Source of the DNA: Distichodus sexfasciatus
Lineage: Eukaryota > Chordata > Actinopteri > Characiformes > Distichodontidae
Assembly (NCBI GenBank): GCA_032718565.1
Contig: JAVGVS010000099.1
Coordinates: 866,972-930,971, forward strand
Reading direction: 5' to 3'
DNA: 64,000 nt
A program made the translations under genes and the position numbers. Each line of letters begins with the position of its first letter. Position 1 is the first letter of the stretch. Of the stretch, positions 1 through 11,705 are shown one piece after another. Under the pieces are notes generated by a model. That model saw only the letters and a list, made by a program, of their open reading frames with translations. It did no database searches and had not been told where the DNA came from.

Positions 1-72
1 CCCATCTGTGAAGGAGGAGCATGCATCTTTTTGGCAACACCCAGGACACAGTTCTTGGGGATGGTACTGCTC
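1..72 (-). repeat. tRNA-headed SINE family A, truncated degenerate copy
   Basis: This matches the middle of the SINE copies at 27605-27853 and 61576-61815: cccatctgtgaagga, then cagttcttggggatggtact. It is cut by the window edge and much diverged, and a poly-T run follows it. The tRNA-like head would lie to the right in this orientation but is missing, so this is a body fragment only. Confidence 0.6.
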
Positions 73-413
73 TTTTTTTTTTTTTTGCGTGTACCTGAAG
101 TGAGTCTGGAAGGAATGTATTAAAGAGAGTAAGATGTTATCCTGTGTTGCCAAGGGGCTGTTGTGTTGTGTGTTGTGCTGGCACCGAGCAGCTGCAAACA
201 CTATAGGCTAATACTTACACTTAGGTCACATGTGCTTTCATTTGCACTCGATGGGGTCCTAATAGAGATTTTAACATCTGGCTCAATTTGGGCACAGTTA
301 TAGTCGCCCAAAAAACAACAGAGGCTCTGCTGGTGTAGAGTGAACAGGGAGGGAAAAGGTCTAGAGATGAAAAAGTGGAGCCTGAAATGAGATATAAACA
401 GATCCTGCACTCT

Positions 414-905
414 GAATGTGTTAGTTTCTTTTCCTGGTTTCTAAAAAAGTTCCCAGTTTCTGCTAAATATTCATGCATTGTCAATGTGGCAGTTCCTGTT
501 CCTAGTTCCTAAAAGGTTCCTGCAGTGTAAAAGCAACAGTTCCTGTTCCTGGTTCCTGAAAAAAGTTCCCTGCTTCTGCATAAAATTCTTGTGCTCTAAA
601 AGCAACAGTTCCTGTTATTTATTCCTAACAAAGTTCTTAGCGTCTGTAATCATGCTATGCAAATGGGAAAGTTTCTGGGTCTTGCAAGACATTCATTCAG
701 TCTGAAAACAACAGTTCCTGTTCCTTGTTCTTAAAAATAGTTCTGCTTCTTGCTAAAAGCTCCTGAAATGTGAATGCACCTTTGCAAAAAGTTGCTGGTT
801 CCTGCAAAAAGTCATGGGTACCATGAGTGTAGTTCTTTTGGTGCAAATGTGACCAAAAAGAACATTGAACTTTTGCCAGGAAAGTTTCTGCCATGTAGAA
901 AAAGT
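414..905. repeat. Degenerate tandem repeat, core cagttcctgttcctg
   Basis: The phrase caacagttcctgttcct, followed by a short A-rich gap, gttcctgcttctg and a ctaaaag run, recurs near 424, 489, 535, 603 and 709, with weaker copies to about 900. Spacing is irregular, about 46 to 106 bp. Small open frames cross it on both strands but are by-products of the repetition. I do not recognise the family. Confidence 0.6.
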
Positions 906-1848
906 TTCTTGAATTGGAATGTGCTTAAAATGTATGATTTTCTCTCACAACTTAAACTTTTTCAATCTTTAAAAAAAAAAAAAAAGAAACCAGGACATGC
1001 CAACCAACTCTGCAACTTTCTAAATAACACACACAGAATGCAACAGTTTCTGACTGCCACACACACCTTTTTAGGATGTTGTTCATCACACTAAACAATC
1101 CTACTCTAGACTTTTAACTTTTTTTAATGTAATGTTTGTTTTTAAACATGTAATTTCTCTATTTTTACCATAACTTTTTCTTAACATTCTATAATTTAAT
1201 CTATTTTGCTATTTGCATTTTATTTTAAATGACTTAAATGACAGTCTCAGTTGTGAACCTGGGTTTGATTTCTTTCAATGCTGTACTTACACTTGTAACT
1301 ACTCATGCGGTAAGAAACCATCTTGAACCTTGAACTCAAAATACTTAAGTATTTGGTGTCATAAAGAAAAGAAAAAGTGTAAGAGTGTAAAACGTTACAT
1401 CGGCTGTCTGACACATGCGGCGAAGTTAACAAAAAGCTAACAATGCGAGTAGGTGTGGCTCAGAGCGGCCACATGGAGCAGGAGGCGTCCACCAGATAAC
1501 TGATCTGCCTGACATGCCAAAGAATAAAAAGAAGAGGGGAGGTGGGGGGAGAAAACTTTCTTGGAAGACAAATTGGCATGCACTTCAAAGTTGGGAAGAG
1601 GGGTGGGGGGGTGTTGTCTTTATGTCATCTGGGCCTGACAACTGACCTTTTAAACCCCACCCCCAGCTCTGATAGGAGACATAGAGAACGCACAGCTGCC
1701 TCGGTTTATCGTCATCATCATTGTAGTCATAGTCGACATCAACATTCAGCAGGAAGGAGTGTCTGAGCAAACACATCCAATTAGATCGTCTTGTTTGAGG
1801 CGTCCCGATACTATTTGCCCTGTTCGCGACTCGGGACGAGTCAAGGTG

Positions 1849-1849
<1 letters not shown>
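906..1849. other. No gene seen; AT-rich then mixed spacer
   Basis: The first part is AT-rich with poly-A and poly-T runs. The part from about 1430 to 1840 is less biased and includes a GC-richer stretch (about 1440-1500) with gcggcc and gaggcgtcc. No open frame has a domain or plausible splice context. Confidence 0.5.

Positions 1850-1882
<33 letters not shown>
1850..1882. repeat. (CT)n microsatellite
   Basis: An uninterrupted CT dinucleotide run of about 16 units. Confidence 0.95.
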
Positions 1883-1884
<2 letters not shown>

Positions 1885-2353
1885 GGCCTGATTGGTTTAG
1901 CATTGAGGTTAAGTGCATTCGGCGCGGTAATGAAATCTTGAAGCTGATATGGAATAGAGAGAGAGGATGAACGAAGATGAGCGAAAAATTGGAGTAAACA
2001 ATAGACTTGCTGTTGTGTTTTAGCTGATGAAGTTTGCTGAAAAGTAGGAGGTGGAAGGGTGGGTGGGCGAACTGGCACTTTCTGTGAAAGTAACGCTGGC
2101 AGAGGATCAGCTAATTGTTTCGGAGAGGACCTTGGCAAGGTTCCAAGCGTGTTGTGTACTCTGGAAAATTAAATATTTGTTTACTAGCTTATTAATATTT
2201 TATCGCTGCTACAGTTTTCTCACTTGGATTCTTGACAGTGCAGATTTTTAGCAGGGGGTGGAAGAAGCAACAATTACGGATTTCACCAATTCTGACAATT
2301 ATAAATGCAGCCGGCTTTTAAATAGACAAGAGATTGTGGTAATGAACAAAGAT

Positions 2354-2507
2354 CTAGGGCTGGTCAATAAGACCTCAAATCAATATAGCAATAAATTGAA
2401 GATTATGGGAACACTTTTAAAAATAATCAAATAAAGACATTACGTCTGCTGGAGGTTCTCAATGTTGTATTTTTCGGATTCATTTTCGATTAATATCCCA
2501 CCACTAA
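2354..2507. mobile_element. Small TIR DNA transposon remnant (agggctgg family)
   Basis: The left end tagggctggtcaataagacc and the next word ctcaaatcaatat match the left end of the better copies at 36416 and 37647. Near the right end, ggaggttctcaatg and cgattaatatcccaccacta match their right end. It is internally deleted relative to those copies and has no coding capacity, as expected for a non-autonomous element. Confidence 0.6.
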
Positions 2508-2977
2508 TTTGCGATGTTGGCTCACGCTGTGAGCCGAACAAGGGCTTCTCTCCTTACTTCTTTATGAGCTGTAAGCTTCTTTCCTTCCCCCTGGCCGTCC
2601 CGTCCATTAGCCATTTACGAGACGGTGAAAGGGAAGTGCGGCGAGGAATGCAAATCGTGGTTTTGTGACGTTCCCCTGGGCCAGAGTCTGTCCACCGCTG
2701 TGCCGAGGCTCGAACATCTCTCTGTCCGGTGCTGCACGGAGCCATGTGCAGAAGTGGCACGCAGATCCTAGGCCACAATGGCTATATTGTTTGGGAGGAA
2801 CGACGGCATTACTGCACGGCCTGTGATTTGTGTACAAACGAGTGCCAGCAGATCCAACAACTGGGAGCATCGGGACGACAAGAGCTGCTGCTGCTCCAGA
2901 ACTGGCACGAGGAGCCAGAGGCTTGGCTTGCTGAGGAACGGATCAGACGAGGGATTTGAACCAGGGCCATTGGTTTC
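2508..2977. other. No gene seen; mixed-composition spacer
   Basis: Balanced base composition with some CpG. Short open frames run on both strands but show no domain. The end (about 2940-2970) reads gatttgaaccagggccattgg, which resembles a SINE B-box region but is too short to assign. Confidence 0.4.
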
Positions 2978-3008
2978 TGTGTGTGTGTGTGTCTCTTGTG
3001 TGTGTGTC

Positions 3009-3045
<37 letters not shown>

Positions 3046-3248
3046 TCCCCTGTGTGTGTGTGTGTGTGTGTGTCTGTGTGTGTGTGTGTGTCTGTGTGTG
3101 TGGGCCCTGTGTGTGTGTGTGTGTTCCTGTGTGTGTGTGTGTGTGTCTCTGTGTGTGTGTGTGTTCTGTGTGTGTGTGTGTGTGTGTTCTTGTGTGTGTT
3201 CTCGTGTGTGTGTGTGTGTGTGTCTCTGTGTGTGTGTCTGTGTGTGTC

Positions 3249-3279
<31 letters not shown>

Positions 3280-3284
3280 GTGTT
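2978..3284. repeat. Long interrupted (TG)n block
   Basis: About 300 bp of TG repeat broken at intervals by ct, tt, cc or gggccc interruptions. All six frames are open across it, giving false reading frames rich in Cys-Val or His-Thr. Alternating purine-pyrimidine DNA of this length can adopt Z-form. Confidence 0.95.
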
Positions 3285-4941
3285 TGGGGTAAAAGTGACT
3301 GTATTGCCATAGGTTTGAGGAGCAGCAGCCTTGAATTCTAATGGTGGTCCCTGAATTATATGTGACAGGAGAGAGAAATATTTGATTCATGATAGACATG
3401 TTGCTGAAGGCTATACTGTTAGATCTCCATAAGGCCAAGGGTCTGCAGAGTTGCTGTTCTTTTACCAACAATCGTGTCAAAGTTCAAGACAAAATAATTT
3501 AGGAAATAAAATAGTAAAAAAAATCAGAGTAAATATTGCGAACACAACTCTTAACTATTAGTAATAAAAAGGTAATAAAGATATTATGTAAATAACAAAA
3601 GTAGCTACTAACTAAGTCATAATAGTTCATACAATCACAATTATAATAAAAATTTATATATATATATATATATATATAGTATATATATATATATAAAACA
3701 TTCTGCAAAAGAATTTGCAAATATAATAAAGTAAATAAAGTACAGTTATTTAATAATCACTTTTAATTTAATTAATTAAAATACTAATTGATGAAACAGA
3801 AGTAACATACAAAACATTCAAAATAATTATAATTATTTTTAAATTATTATTTTATATTATATTATAATTATATAATATATTATATTATTTATAATTGATA
3901 TTAAAAGTAGCTATTAACTCGTATTGCTGAATAACTATTAAGATGAATTATAACTTAATAATTTAAAGTTATATAGCCCATATTTCTTCTTATTATTATT
4001 ACATTGGCTATTATTAGTCAAGTTGCACACAAATTATTCATTATAAGTTTTCCAGCACAAGAAGACTCCAACCAATTAATGAGCCTATGATATGCGAAAA
4101 AATGCTGATTTCTTATACTATGAAAAGTATAGATCTATCACAAATGTGGACACTGAATTATTCATTCAATAATAAAATAGCCGCAGTCATAAACTATAAA
4201 AGCCATGACAAGTTCTGTTCTAGACATCTGAATTTTCAATGCTAAAACAGCCTTTTCCACTCCCTGTTACAGATTTCACTGTCTGCGCTATGGAGATCAG
4301 AGCAAGCCGCTAAAAATATTTGCCAAAGTCTGTCTGGTGCCGCTGCCAAGATTTAGCTCAAACAAAATCTTCTCTTCTCTCCTTTTTGCCCATTCCGACA
4401 GCCTTTTTACAGTAAGAAAATAACACCAGATAATTCCGATCTCTGGGACATTCTGTTTCTTTACTGGCTTATACTGGAAGAAATGATATATGTTAAAAGA
4501 AGTAACCCATCCTCACTATATTCTCTGCTAAAGTGCAGAACGAAGAGAAGGATTTGTGTGCAATGAGATGAGGAGTACCCAGCCCGGTATTTGCCCTGTG
4601 AACACCAGTGGCGAATGACAGCCACAGCATACCTATGACTATCACTGACCAAGAAACATCTACTATCTTAAGAATGACCAGAGACTAAATGAGACAGTCC
4701 AGAGGCAGTAAATCGTGAGTTAAGATGGTCCAGATCACATGGGTAGAGATTCAGCCATGGCTGGCCCAGGCCAGCGCCAGCACAGGCTATATCATAAAAT
4801 TAAAATCAAAATGATACAAAAACCAATGTAAGTCTAGCATGTTCTACATACTACAAGTGAGAATGAAAGGTTCCTTGCTACAGAACCAAATCTTGCTCGA
4901 ATCCCTAGGCCTTTTGATATCCATGGTAGAGTAGCACACAA
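3285..4941. other. No gene seen; AT-rich spacer
   Basis: Very AT-rich, especially 3480-4200, with a TA-repeat palindrome at 3653-3697 and runs of TTATTA and AATAAT. Base composition alone explains the short open frames. Part of 4240-4420 is more complex but carries no recognisable signal. Confidence 0.5.
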
Positions 4942-5312
4942 GCCGGGTTGGGGTAATAATCTTAGCTGAGCATCATGATTACTCAAAAATTTTATCTTGA
5001 TTATACTAATGAATGTTTATTTTTTGTTTTTGTTTTTGAGCTTGTGTTTCTATTCTTCACTTGATAAATTGTCAAACCATGTTTAACGTTTGTTGGATGC
5101 TTCAGTGAGTATATCTTAGGATTTTAAAATTATCAAAAGAAACAGATCTAGTCATATTTTTAAGTGGAAAAATACACACTGGCGAAGGTATTAAAAAAAA
5201 AGATTAACAGTAGTCTGTGAATAACCAACATAACTGACATGACAAAAATTATGTTGCTAGAGGTTCTGAATGTTTTTTTGATTACTTTTTGATTAATTGC
5301 CCAGCCCCTAGA
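4942..5312. mobile_element. TIR DNA transposon remnant (agggctgg family)
   Basis: The right end gctagaggttctgaatg, followed by tgattaattgcccagcccct, matches the right end of the copies at 36416-36797 and 37647-37988. The left boundary, at ccgggttggggtaataatc, is a weaker match to the family start. At roughly 370 bp it is close to the other copies in size. It is non-coding. Confidence 0.5.
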
Positions 5313-5754
5313 ACAGTGCATCTGCACACAGCCGAGTAGAGACATGTGGCCTGCCAATAGCCACGTTTGGCATAAATTAAACCTGTTAAACCTGTAAATA
5401 AACACTAAAGCGTGATTTCTGGGGAGAGTTGACGTAATTACAACTTTGCTATGGAGGATAAAACACGCAGTTTATAAAAATACGCAACTTCGGTGACCGT
5501 AGAAACTAAAACATATAAGATACTGTGTATTTAAATATATCTACAGATGTAGGAGTCATGCTGCAGAAAGGATACGGTACTGGCATTGGATTTGCCTGAG
5601 CACGAATCTATTTGTTTATTTATTTATATTTATTCAATGCTAAGGGTGCATATTTGTTAAACCGTTTTCTTAAGCATCCTTAACCTCATTCTTCTTTTTA
5701 TTTACCCAAGTAACGGTTTCATTATTATTCCTAAAGCGTTGGGCCGCCTTGTAC

Positions 5755-5990
5755 TTAAAGTTAGACGAGCTCTCGGCCGCGTCCGGACTGTAATCACTGT
5801 GTAATCGCGATGAGGTCACCGTTGGATTCACGTTGACGTAACGGACGTCGCTGGCCGCTAGTGACACTTTGCCGCAGCTTCGCTACGCGGCGTCGACGTG
5901 CGCTTAAACCAACCCAGGAGCCGCGCCTTCCCGAGCGCCACGAATGCGCCGGAATTTGCGCAGAAAACGCGCCACACATGACACCCGGTT
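5755..5990. promoter_or_regulatory. CpG-rich block upstream of the main island
   Basis: It is dense in CG dinucleotides (ctcggccgcgtccgg, cgctacgcggcgtcgacg) in otherwise AT-rich surroundings. It contains cacgttgacgtaacgg, a CRE-like TGACGTAA site. Vertebrate CpG islands usually mark promoters or Polycomb-regulated developmental loci. With the larger island 0.8 kb downstream it may form one promoter region. No exon is visible in it. Confidence 0.5.
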
Positions 5991-6799
5991 GTGGAAATGA
6001 ATAATAATACAGGATGAGGACTGCAGCAGAATTAAAATAAAATAAAAAGAGTATGTCTATAACAGATATAAATATAAAATATATTATAATAATAAATATT
6101 ATATAATGGATATAATATTTATTACATCCATAAATATGGTCAAAGTGGAAAGAGTAAAAAAAAAGGGGTAAAATCGAAGGTTAACAACATATTGGTTTGA
6201 ATAGATTTGCAGGCGGTTGTGTGTGTGTCGAAGGTGCATCTTTAAAGGCGTGGGCGCGGGGATGGACTGGTGGGGTGGAGGTGGGTGAAAAAAAAAAAAA
6301 ATCAATATTTAGATTATGAGACAGTAATTACTTTGAGACTATTGGACACAGTGTGATTCAGATATGATTAAAACCCCCGTGTTCTCTCCTCCCCACAGCG
6401 TTGAAATGAAATTTCCGTAGTCCAATTCACTACCAAGTTAAACTCTGTTAATGGACTCTCAAAAGGGGGATTTCTATGGAAAGTTAAAGTGATTATAACT
6501 GTATTATGGAGGATAGCACACAACTTTGAAATTGAGAGCATCTTGACACGACAGTGGATAACTTGGAATATAATAATATACAGGCAACAGATTTCGAGTA
6601 TTCAAATAAATATGTAGTATTCCAGATAAAATATTTTTATTATTGAGGTAGGTGTTTAACGGATTCGGCCTTGTTGTGTGGCAGTGGACCAGTCTAAAAA
6701 TTCCTGAGCTTCTCAGCTCATCCTCCATCAGTTTTACCTTTATTAATTGAATTATGTCAAGGTTTAGAGGAGGGGATTTTTTTAATAAGAGCTACCGTT
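5991..6799. other. No gene seen; AT-rich spacer between CpG blocks
   Basis: AT-rich with a TATAATA-rich patch at 6040-6120 and a poly-A run near 6289. No conserved-looking core or open frame of interest. Confidence 0.5.
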
Positions 6800-7370
6800 A
6801 ACGCCCATTTCTGCATTACTTGACCACGGGACCGGTTCTATCCGGCTCCAACCGAATCCGTTTTCGTCGATTGACTGCCATTGGACTCACCTTCTTCTGA
6901 CGCGCCGAGCCCCAAAAAAAGCGCGCCACAGAGACGCTGCTTTTTACGCGCTTTACGCGCCTCGATCGCTCGTTTATTTAGAATGACGCGCGGTTATGTC
7001 GCCATTTGGACTCGAGCTGTCGGCGTCGGCGCACGGTCCAGCAAAGCGTGAGAAAGGCTCGCCGTTGGCAGTCGCGGGGCGCAGTCCGTGACACTTTCAA
7101 AGACAGCAGCAAGCAGCAAGCATCAGCGGAGAGGAACGGACAGAAACGGGCGCTTTCGGGGCCCTGCTCGCAAAAGGAAGAAGACGCGGAGTGTTTATAT
7201 TTTTTGTGAGGAAAAAAAAGCTGCAGGGGCTTTCGACGAGACGCGGTTTTCGACGGTGATTGAAAGCTCACGGACTTCCACGCGGGAGACGAGTTGTGCG
7301 CATTTCCACGTAAAAGGCGACAAGCAAGATCTCGATGCTAGAAAGGGTTTTTGCATTCAGCGGTGATGAA
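6800..7370 (+). promoter_or_regulatory. CpG island, likely promoter
   Basis: This is the densest CpG stretch at the left of the window: gacgcgccgagc, ctttttacgcgctttacgcg, ctgtcggcgtcggcgcacgg and others. It leads into a purine-rich leader with many CG pairs. The + direction is inferred only from the splice donor at 8049. No TATA box is obvious, as is common for CpG-island promoters. The transcription start cannot be set from sequence. Confidence 0.5.
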
Positions 7371-8049
7371 CTGAAACATGCTTTAAAAAAAGCCGTTTTT
7401 CAAGAGCTGTCATTTTATTATTTTTTTTCCCCATTCAGGCTTCGCGAACTGTCATTATTCTGCCGGTGTGAGAGATGTTTGCGACGGTGAACTTGCAAGA
7501 CTCAAGCTTCATTTAAAGTCCAAACGACACGCGTTATTGTGGACGCCGACTGACGGCTTTTTTTTCCAATTTCTGTGCCTATTGCATTAGTCGGCTATCT
7601 CACTGTCTTATCAGACATTTCGACCTGATTTTATAGACGCTTTGCTGGACGTTTACTCGTTACGTTTGCCTTTTAGGAAACATTAATTCTCAGTCGCTCC
7701 GAGGACGGCGAGCCCACAAATGTAAACGGAACTGAGCCAGCTGGGTGACCTGAGAAGCAGGAGGCGTTTCTCCCCCACTCTGAAGAGTGAATTTATGTCC
7801 AACCTTGCCGTAGTGATGCTGCAGGTGGAAATGATCATATTCGTCTGTCTGATCCTTTGGATGTGTGTACTTAGCCAAGAGCCGAGCTCCAGTGATGGGC
7901 TGACCGCTGGCTGTCTACTGAACCGAACCAACCTCTTGGTGGGCATTTGCCAGCTCTTCTCTCTCACACTGCACCAGTACCGACTTGTTGGCGACTTTGG
8001 CAACTGTGTTATACCTGGATACACTGACTCTCGGGGAAGCTGAACGCAG
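7000..8049 (+). other. Candidate 5' leader exon(s) ending in a splice donor
   Basis: The sequence stays complex, with no simple repeat, from the CpG island to position 8049, where cag|gtgggt is a good match to the vertebrate splice donor. A pyrimidine-rich acceptor-like site (ttttttttccccattcag) ends near 7438, so the leader could be two exons, the first ending near 7360. It contains only short upstream frames, the longest 82 codons. I do not recognise a protein here. The product is unknown and the exon call rests on the donor plus island context. Confidence 0.35.
7795..8043 (+). other. Small upstream ORF in the candidate leader (82 codons)
   Basis: The ATG is at 7795 and the TGA at 8041-8043, just before the donor at 8049. 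Residues about 9-27 form a hydrophobic stretch (VEMIIFVCLILWMCVL), so an alternative start at the second or third Met would give a signal-peptide-like N terminus. The remainder has no motif I recognise, and the antisense frame is also open for 113 codons, which weakens a coding reading. It may be an upstream ORF, or chance. Confidence 0.15.
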
Positions 8050-8689
8050 GTGGGTGTGTATTTGTGGTTGTGTTTTTGGACGTGTGTTTTGGCAAGATGC
8101 TAGCAGGGTTAGACCGGGTGACGCGTACCAAGTGCCGCTGCGTAGGTCACAAAATACACATAAATGTTATGTCCTTCATGTCTTTTATATATGCTTACAT
8201 TTATAACGCTGGGAATATTATGTGCGCACTTTGCTCACTAGCAGTTTTGTTTATTTAACCTCACGGCTATTTAACAAAAACTAAAAAACTAAACTAAATA
8301 TATATTTTGGACTGCGGTGCTCTCGACTGCTGCCTCCACTCCGACTTTCTCTTCTCTGCGTCAGTTTTTAAATTTGAAGCACTTTAATTTGTCGTTTTGA
8401 AATATAAGACAAGCCCACGTTAAACTCGGAGTAGCAAATATTTAGATTACAGGTCAAATTTGGTTTAAATTGAATTTGTGTGAACGACGTAATATTGTGA
8501 GAACACAACGCAAAGGTTCGCACTTAAGGTTCGCACCGCTTTTAAGCGCAGAGGGAAAGTTCACCTCACAGTAAAAAATAAACTTTTGATATGATTTTAG
8601 ATAATATATTTCAGTCAACTTACCACCCCCTCGCTTATGTTATGTTTGAAAATTATGTTAGTAAAAGTTTTTTAATGTTTCCATTGTCG
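8050..8689. other. No gene seen; start of presumed intron
   Basis: After the donor there is TG-rich sequence, then AT-rich DNA. No branch-acceptor-exon pattern is obvious. Confidence 0.4.
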
Positions 8690-8742
8690 TATATCTATAT
8701 CTATCTATTTGTTATCTATCTATCTATTCATCTATCTATCTA

Positions 8743-8786
<44 letters not shown>

Positions 8787-8797
8787 TAGATAGATAC
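8690..8797. repeat. (TATC)n(TA)n(GATA)n palindromic microsatellite
   Basis: TATC repeats run into about 20 TA units, then GATA repeats. Because TATC and GATA are reverse complements, the block is a long imperfect palindrome able to extrude as a cruciform. Confidence 0.9.
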
Positions 8798-9754
8798 ACA
8801 TACTACACATATATTTATATATACATGCATAACCATTTCTGGCCTATACCTGAAAACGAATTTAATTGGCTCAATGGCTGTTTTCTTCAATACGCTGCAC
8901 TGTAAAGTCTCAGACATGTTTTTCCTCCTTCTAAAAGTTTTTTCTGAGCCAGATACAGAAAAGAAAGATAGCAAACCAACAAGAAAGTGACTTTCATATT
9001 AGAACTTCTAGTCATCATTCTGCTTCATCAGATGAAGCTTCCGGAAAGAAATCATACGATGTATCCACACGCACTTTGAAAGCCACACAAACAGGTACAG
9101 CTTATTAGAGGAAATGTACCTGAACTGAGCTGAAATACACACAACAGTACTAATGATGTGTCATGTGTAAACTTTACCTAAAAAACGGCTTGGAAATGAT
9201 CCTGAACAAGAAAACACTTCCAGCAGAGTCAGCAGATTTAAATAGCAGGACTCTAGCAGGCCTGACAGTGCAGACAGACCAAAGCATGATTAAAATCTGA
9301 CTTAATTTCTAATATTTTATTAGCCGTTTTTGTTAGGGTTTTAGAGTTATTAATAGTAAAGTATGTCTCTGGTGATAAACCTGAGATTTGCAACTTGGCA
9401 AGAGTGACTAGAATTCTGGACCCTGATTTCAGATTCAGCAGTTTTGTGTTAATTTCAGTTTTACTGTGTAAATCCATTTCTAAGCTTTATTACCAAGACC
9501 GAGACTCACTTTATGTGACTTTTATTTTAAGGAGGGAATTTTTTAATAATTACACCTAACACTCAAATGAAAGCAGCCCAATTTTAATTGTTTTCTTACA
9601 CGAATCTCCAGGAAAATGTTCAACAAAGTTTGAAAGTTTGAAGAATTAGAACATAACCAACACACTTCAGTGGTTATGCTGTGTATGAGTGCGAGTGTGT
9701 GTCGTTCTATGGGTCTGGTTGCCAGAGCCGCCTCTTCTCCCTTTTCCCCCGTCC
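8798..9754. other. No gene seen; AT-rich spacer
   Basis: Unique-looking AT-rich sequence with no repeat family I recognise and no open frame with features. From about 9660 it becomes more complex toward the next candidate element. Confidence 0.4.
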
Positions 9755-9965
9755 CGGCTCGGAGTGCCGTGTTTATTTATATGGCGCTTAGTTCAAACAG
9801 AGTCCCGCAAAGTCAAGTCTAATCTGATATGTTATGCTGATAGACACACTTTCATTATCGTCCACATTTTTCAGGCCCCGTTGACTGGTGGTTCGCTTGA
9901 GAAAACAATTTACTCCAGATGTGCTGACAGGTACAGTAGCCTTATTGCAAAAACAACGTTACACT
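9755..9965. promoter_or_regulatory. Candidate conserved non-coding element
   Basis: A compact block of complex sequence in an AT-rich setting, with gtgtttatttatatgg (forkhead-like), ctaatctgatatg, and gctgacaggtac (TGACAG, a TALE homeodomain core). Enhancer status is inference from composition only. Confidence 0.3.
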
Positions 9966-10309
9966 GAGCTAAGCAAAGTTGTCTCACTACGCTGCACTGG
10001 CCTTTCGTGAGGACGACGGATCGCTTTGAGAGTTTTGCTAAACTTTTGACCTCTCTCAGCTGAGGAGAAGTCGCTCATTTCCCGCAAATTGCTAACTCAG
10101 TGACCTGAGAAGTACAGAGAATGCTAGTCTAAGCTAGTCTTTCTCCTTTTTAAGCTGTTGGTTTGACTGTGAATTCTTTCAAACTGTTTAGCTATTTTCA
10201 CAGTCTTGATATCAGAATGTAGAAAGCATATATGAGCCTTATGTTGCCTGTTGGAGAACCTCCAATGTAGGTCATTTGCTCAGCGGCCTCAGCCTAGCCA
10301 CAAATATGA

Positions 10310-10830
10310 CAGACGTGCTTGTTTACTGGAGCATATTCACAACATTTCTCATCTTTTCAGCCCGATTTGAGCAGCCGTCGCTGATCTATCTCATTGTAAA
10401 ACCCCGCTAAGGGCCCGAAGCATATTTTTTCCCTCTCCTCCGTTCCTCACCTCATTGGCGCTCACCAGGTGCTGATTTCGCCACACTCCAGGTCGCTAAC
10501 TGCTAATTATCATCCCTTCTGCCACATGCATCAAAGCCCAAAAACGGCCATAATGAAGGGACCAAGACCATGCGGTCCTTCCGGTCGACTCCCTCCCCTT
10601 TCCTCTCTATAATTTCATATATTTTTTTTTTTTGGTTCGATGCCAATGACAGGGCTGAGAAAATGAAAAGAGCAAATATAATCTGATATTTCGAGTCTCT
10701 GTTCAGCCGTTTCTGCCATTTCTGAAGATTCGTTACGTGGACGGCTACTTGGAAAGCTTCTAATGCGGTGTCCGGGCTTAAACGCGATAGCGTGAAAATG
10801 AAACGGGGTTGCCCGTGAGAACTTTCAGAG
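10310..10830. promoter_or_regulatory. Candidate conserved non-coding block
   Basis: It is interspersed with TAAT-type cores and CpGs: aactgctaattatcatccc near 10498, acggccataatgaaggg near 10544, then after a poly-T run gcaaatataatctgatattt near 10672. Neighbouring spacer is much more AT-biased and less complex. It has no frame or splice signals of a coding exon. Confidence 0.35.
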
Positions 10831-11569
10831 GAATAAAATGGGCTCTGGTTTTATGGAGAAAAGTCAATAATAATGGCTGTGCAGTTTTATGTCGGTTCAA
10901 GGAAAATACGGTTTCTACCAATAAACAGGGCAGTAGGACAGACAAAAAAAAATACTGTAAACCTAAATTTTTGCATGTTTTTTGATGTTACGATTAAAAA
11001 TAAGCACAGGACAGTTGAAATTAAAGCCCAAGGAGTGAAGGTCGCCTAATAGTTGGCGGTGAGCTTAACTTTCCACTTTTACACCGACGCCTCACGTAGT
11101 GAGAGACCATGCCAGCTTGCTCACATCTTATATGGAGCTGAAGACGCCCTCGTCTTAGTTGTCTGGAAAGAGAAATAATGGCAAAAATTGAATGTTTAAC
11201 ATTAGGACTCAAACCCGTTTAATCCCTCTTTTTCAGGCAATTTTAGTGTACTGTGTTTAAAGTTTAGCTAAATTTTACATTCTTTAAAAAAGAGCCCTAT
11301 AAATCATCAGCAAAAATTTATGTTGAGTTGGCCTTTAATTCTGTCCTAAAAAACTGAAAGAACAACCACGGAGAGAAGCTCTATTAAAGAAGTTGGAGTC
11401 TCCATTTGAACCCTTATAAAGTGTTTGTGTGCATTTTGTGAAAGTGTCACATATACAAGGAGCAGATTTTAAGGATGGCTCAAACATTTATATATTATAT
11501 GTGAAAAGTAATGAGGGGTCAAAATTTTTTTATCTCGAAATGTACCTCTAAGTGTGCTTCGAAAGCTCG

Positions 11570-11705
11570 TTTTAGAAGCCTTAATTACTTTCTCCATTCC
11601 CAAATGGGCTCCGTGTTTGGCGCAGATGAAAAATGAAGCTTCCAATTTTCACTATTTTCAGGAAACTTTTCCAGACTTGTAGAGACCTTGAAGTGGCCAT
11701 CAGAA
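11570..11705. promoter_or_regulatory. Candidate conserved non-coding element
   Basis: Short complex block with gccttaattactttctcc, ccgtgtttggcgcagatg and gaagcttccaattttcac. A homeodomain TTAATTA core is present. Selected by eye. Confidence 0.3.

Noticed and set aside
2768..3480. Open frames of 103-223 codons on both strands, His-Thr or Cys-Val rich
   Set aside because: They are translations of the (TG)n/(CA)n block, open in all frames with no domain.
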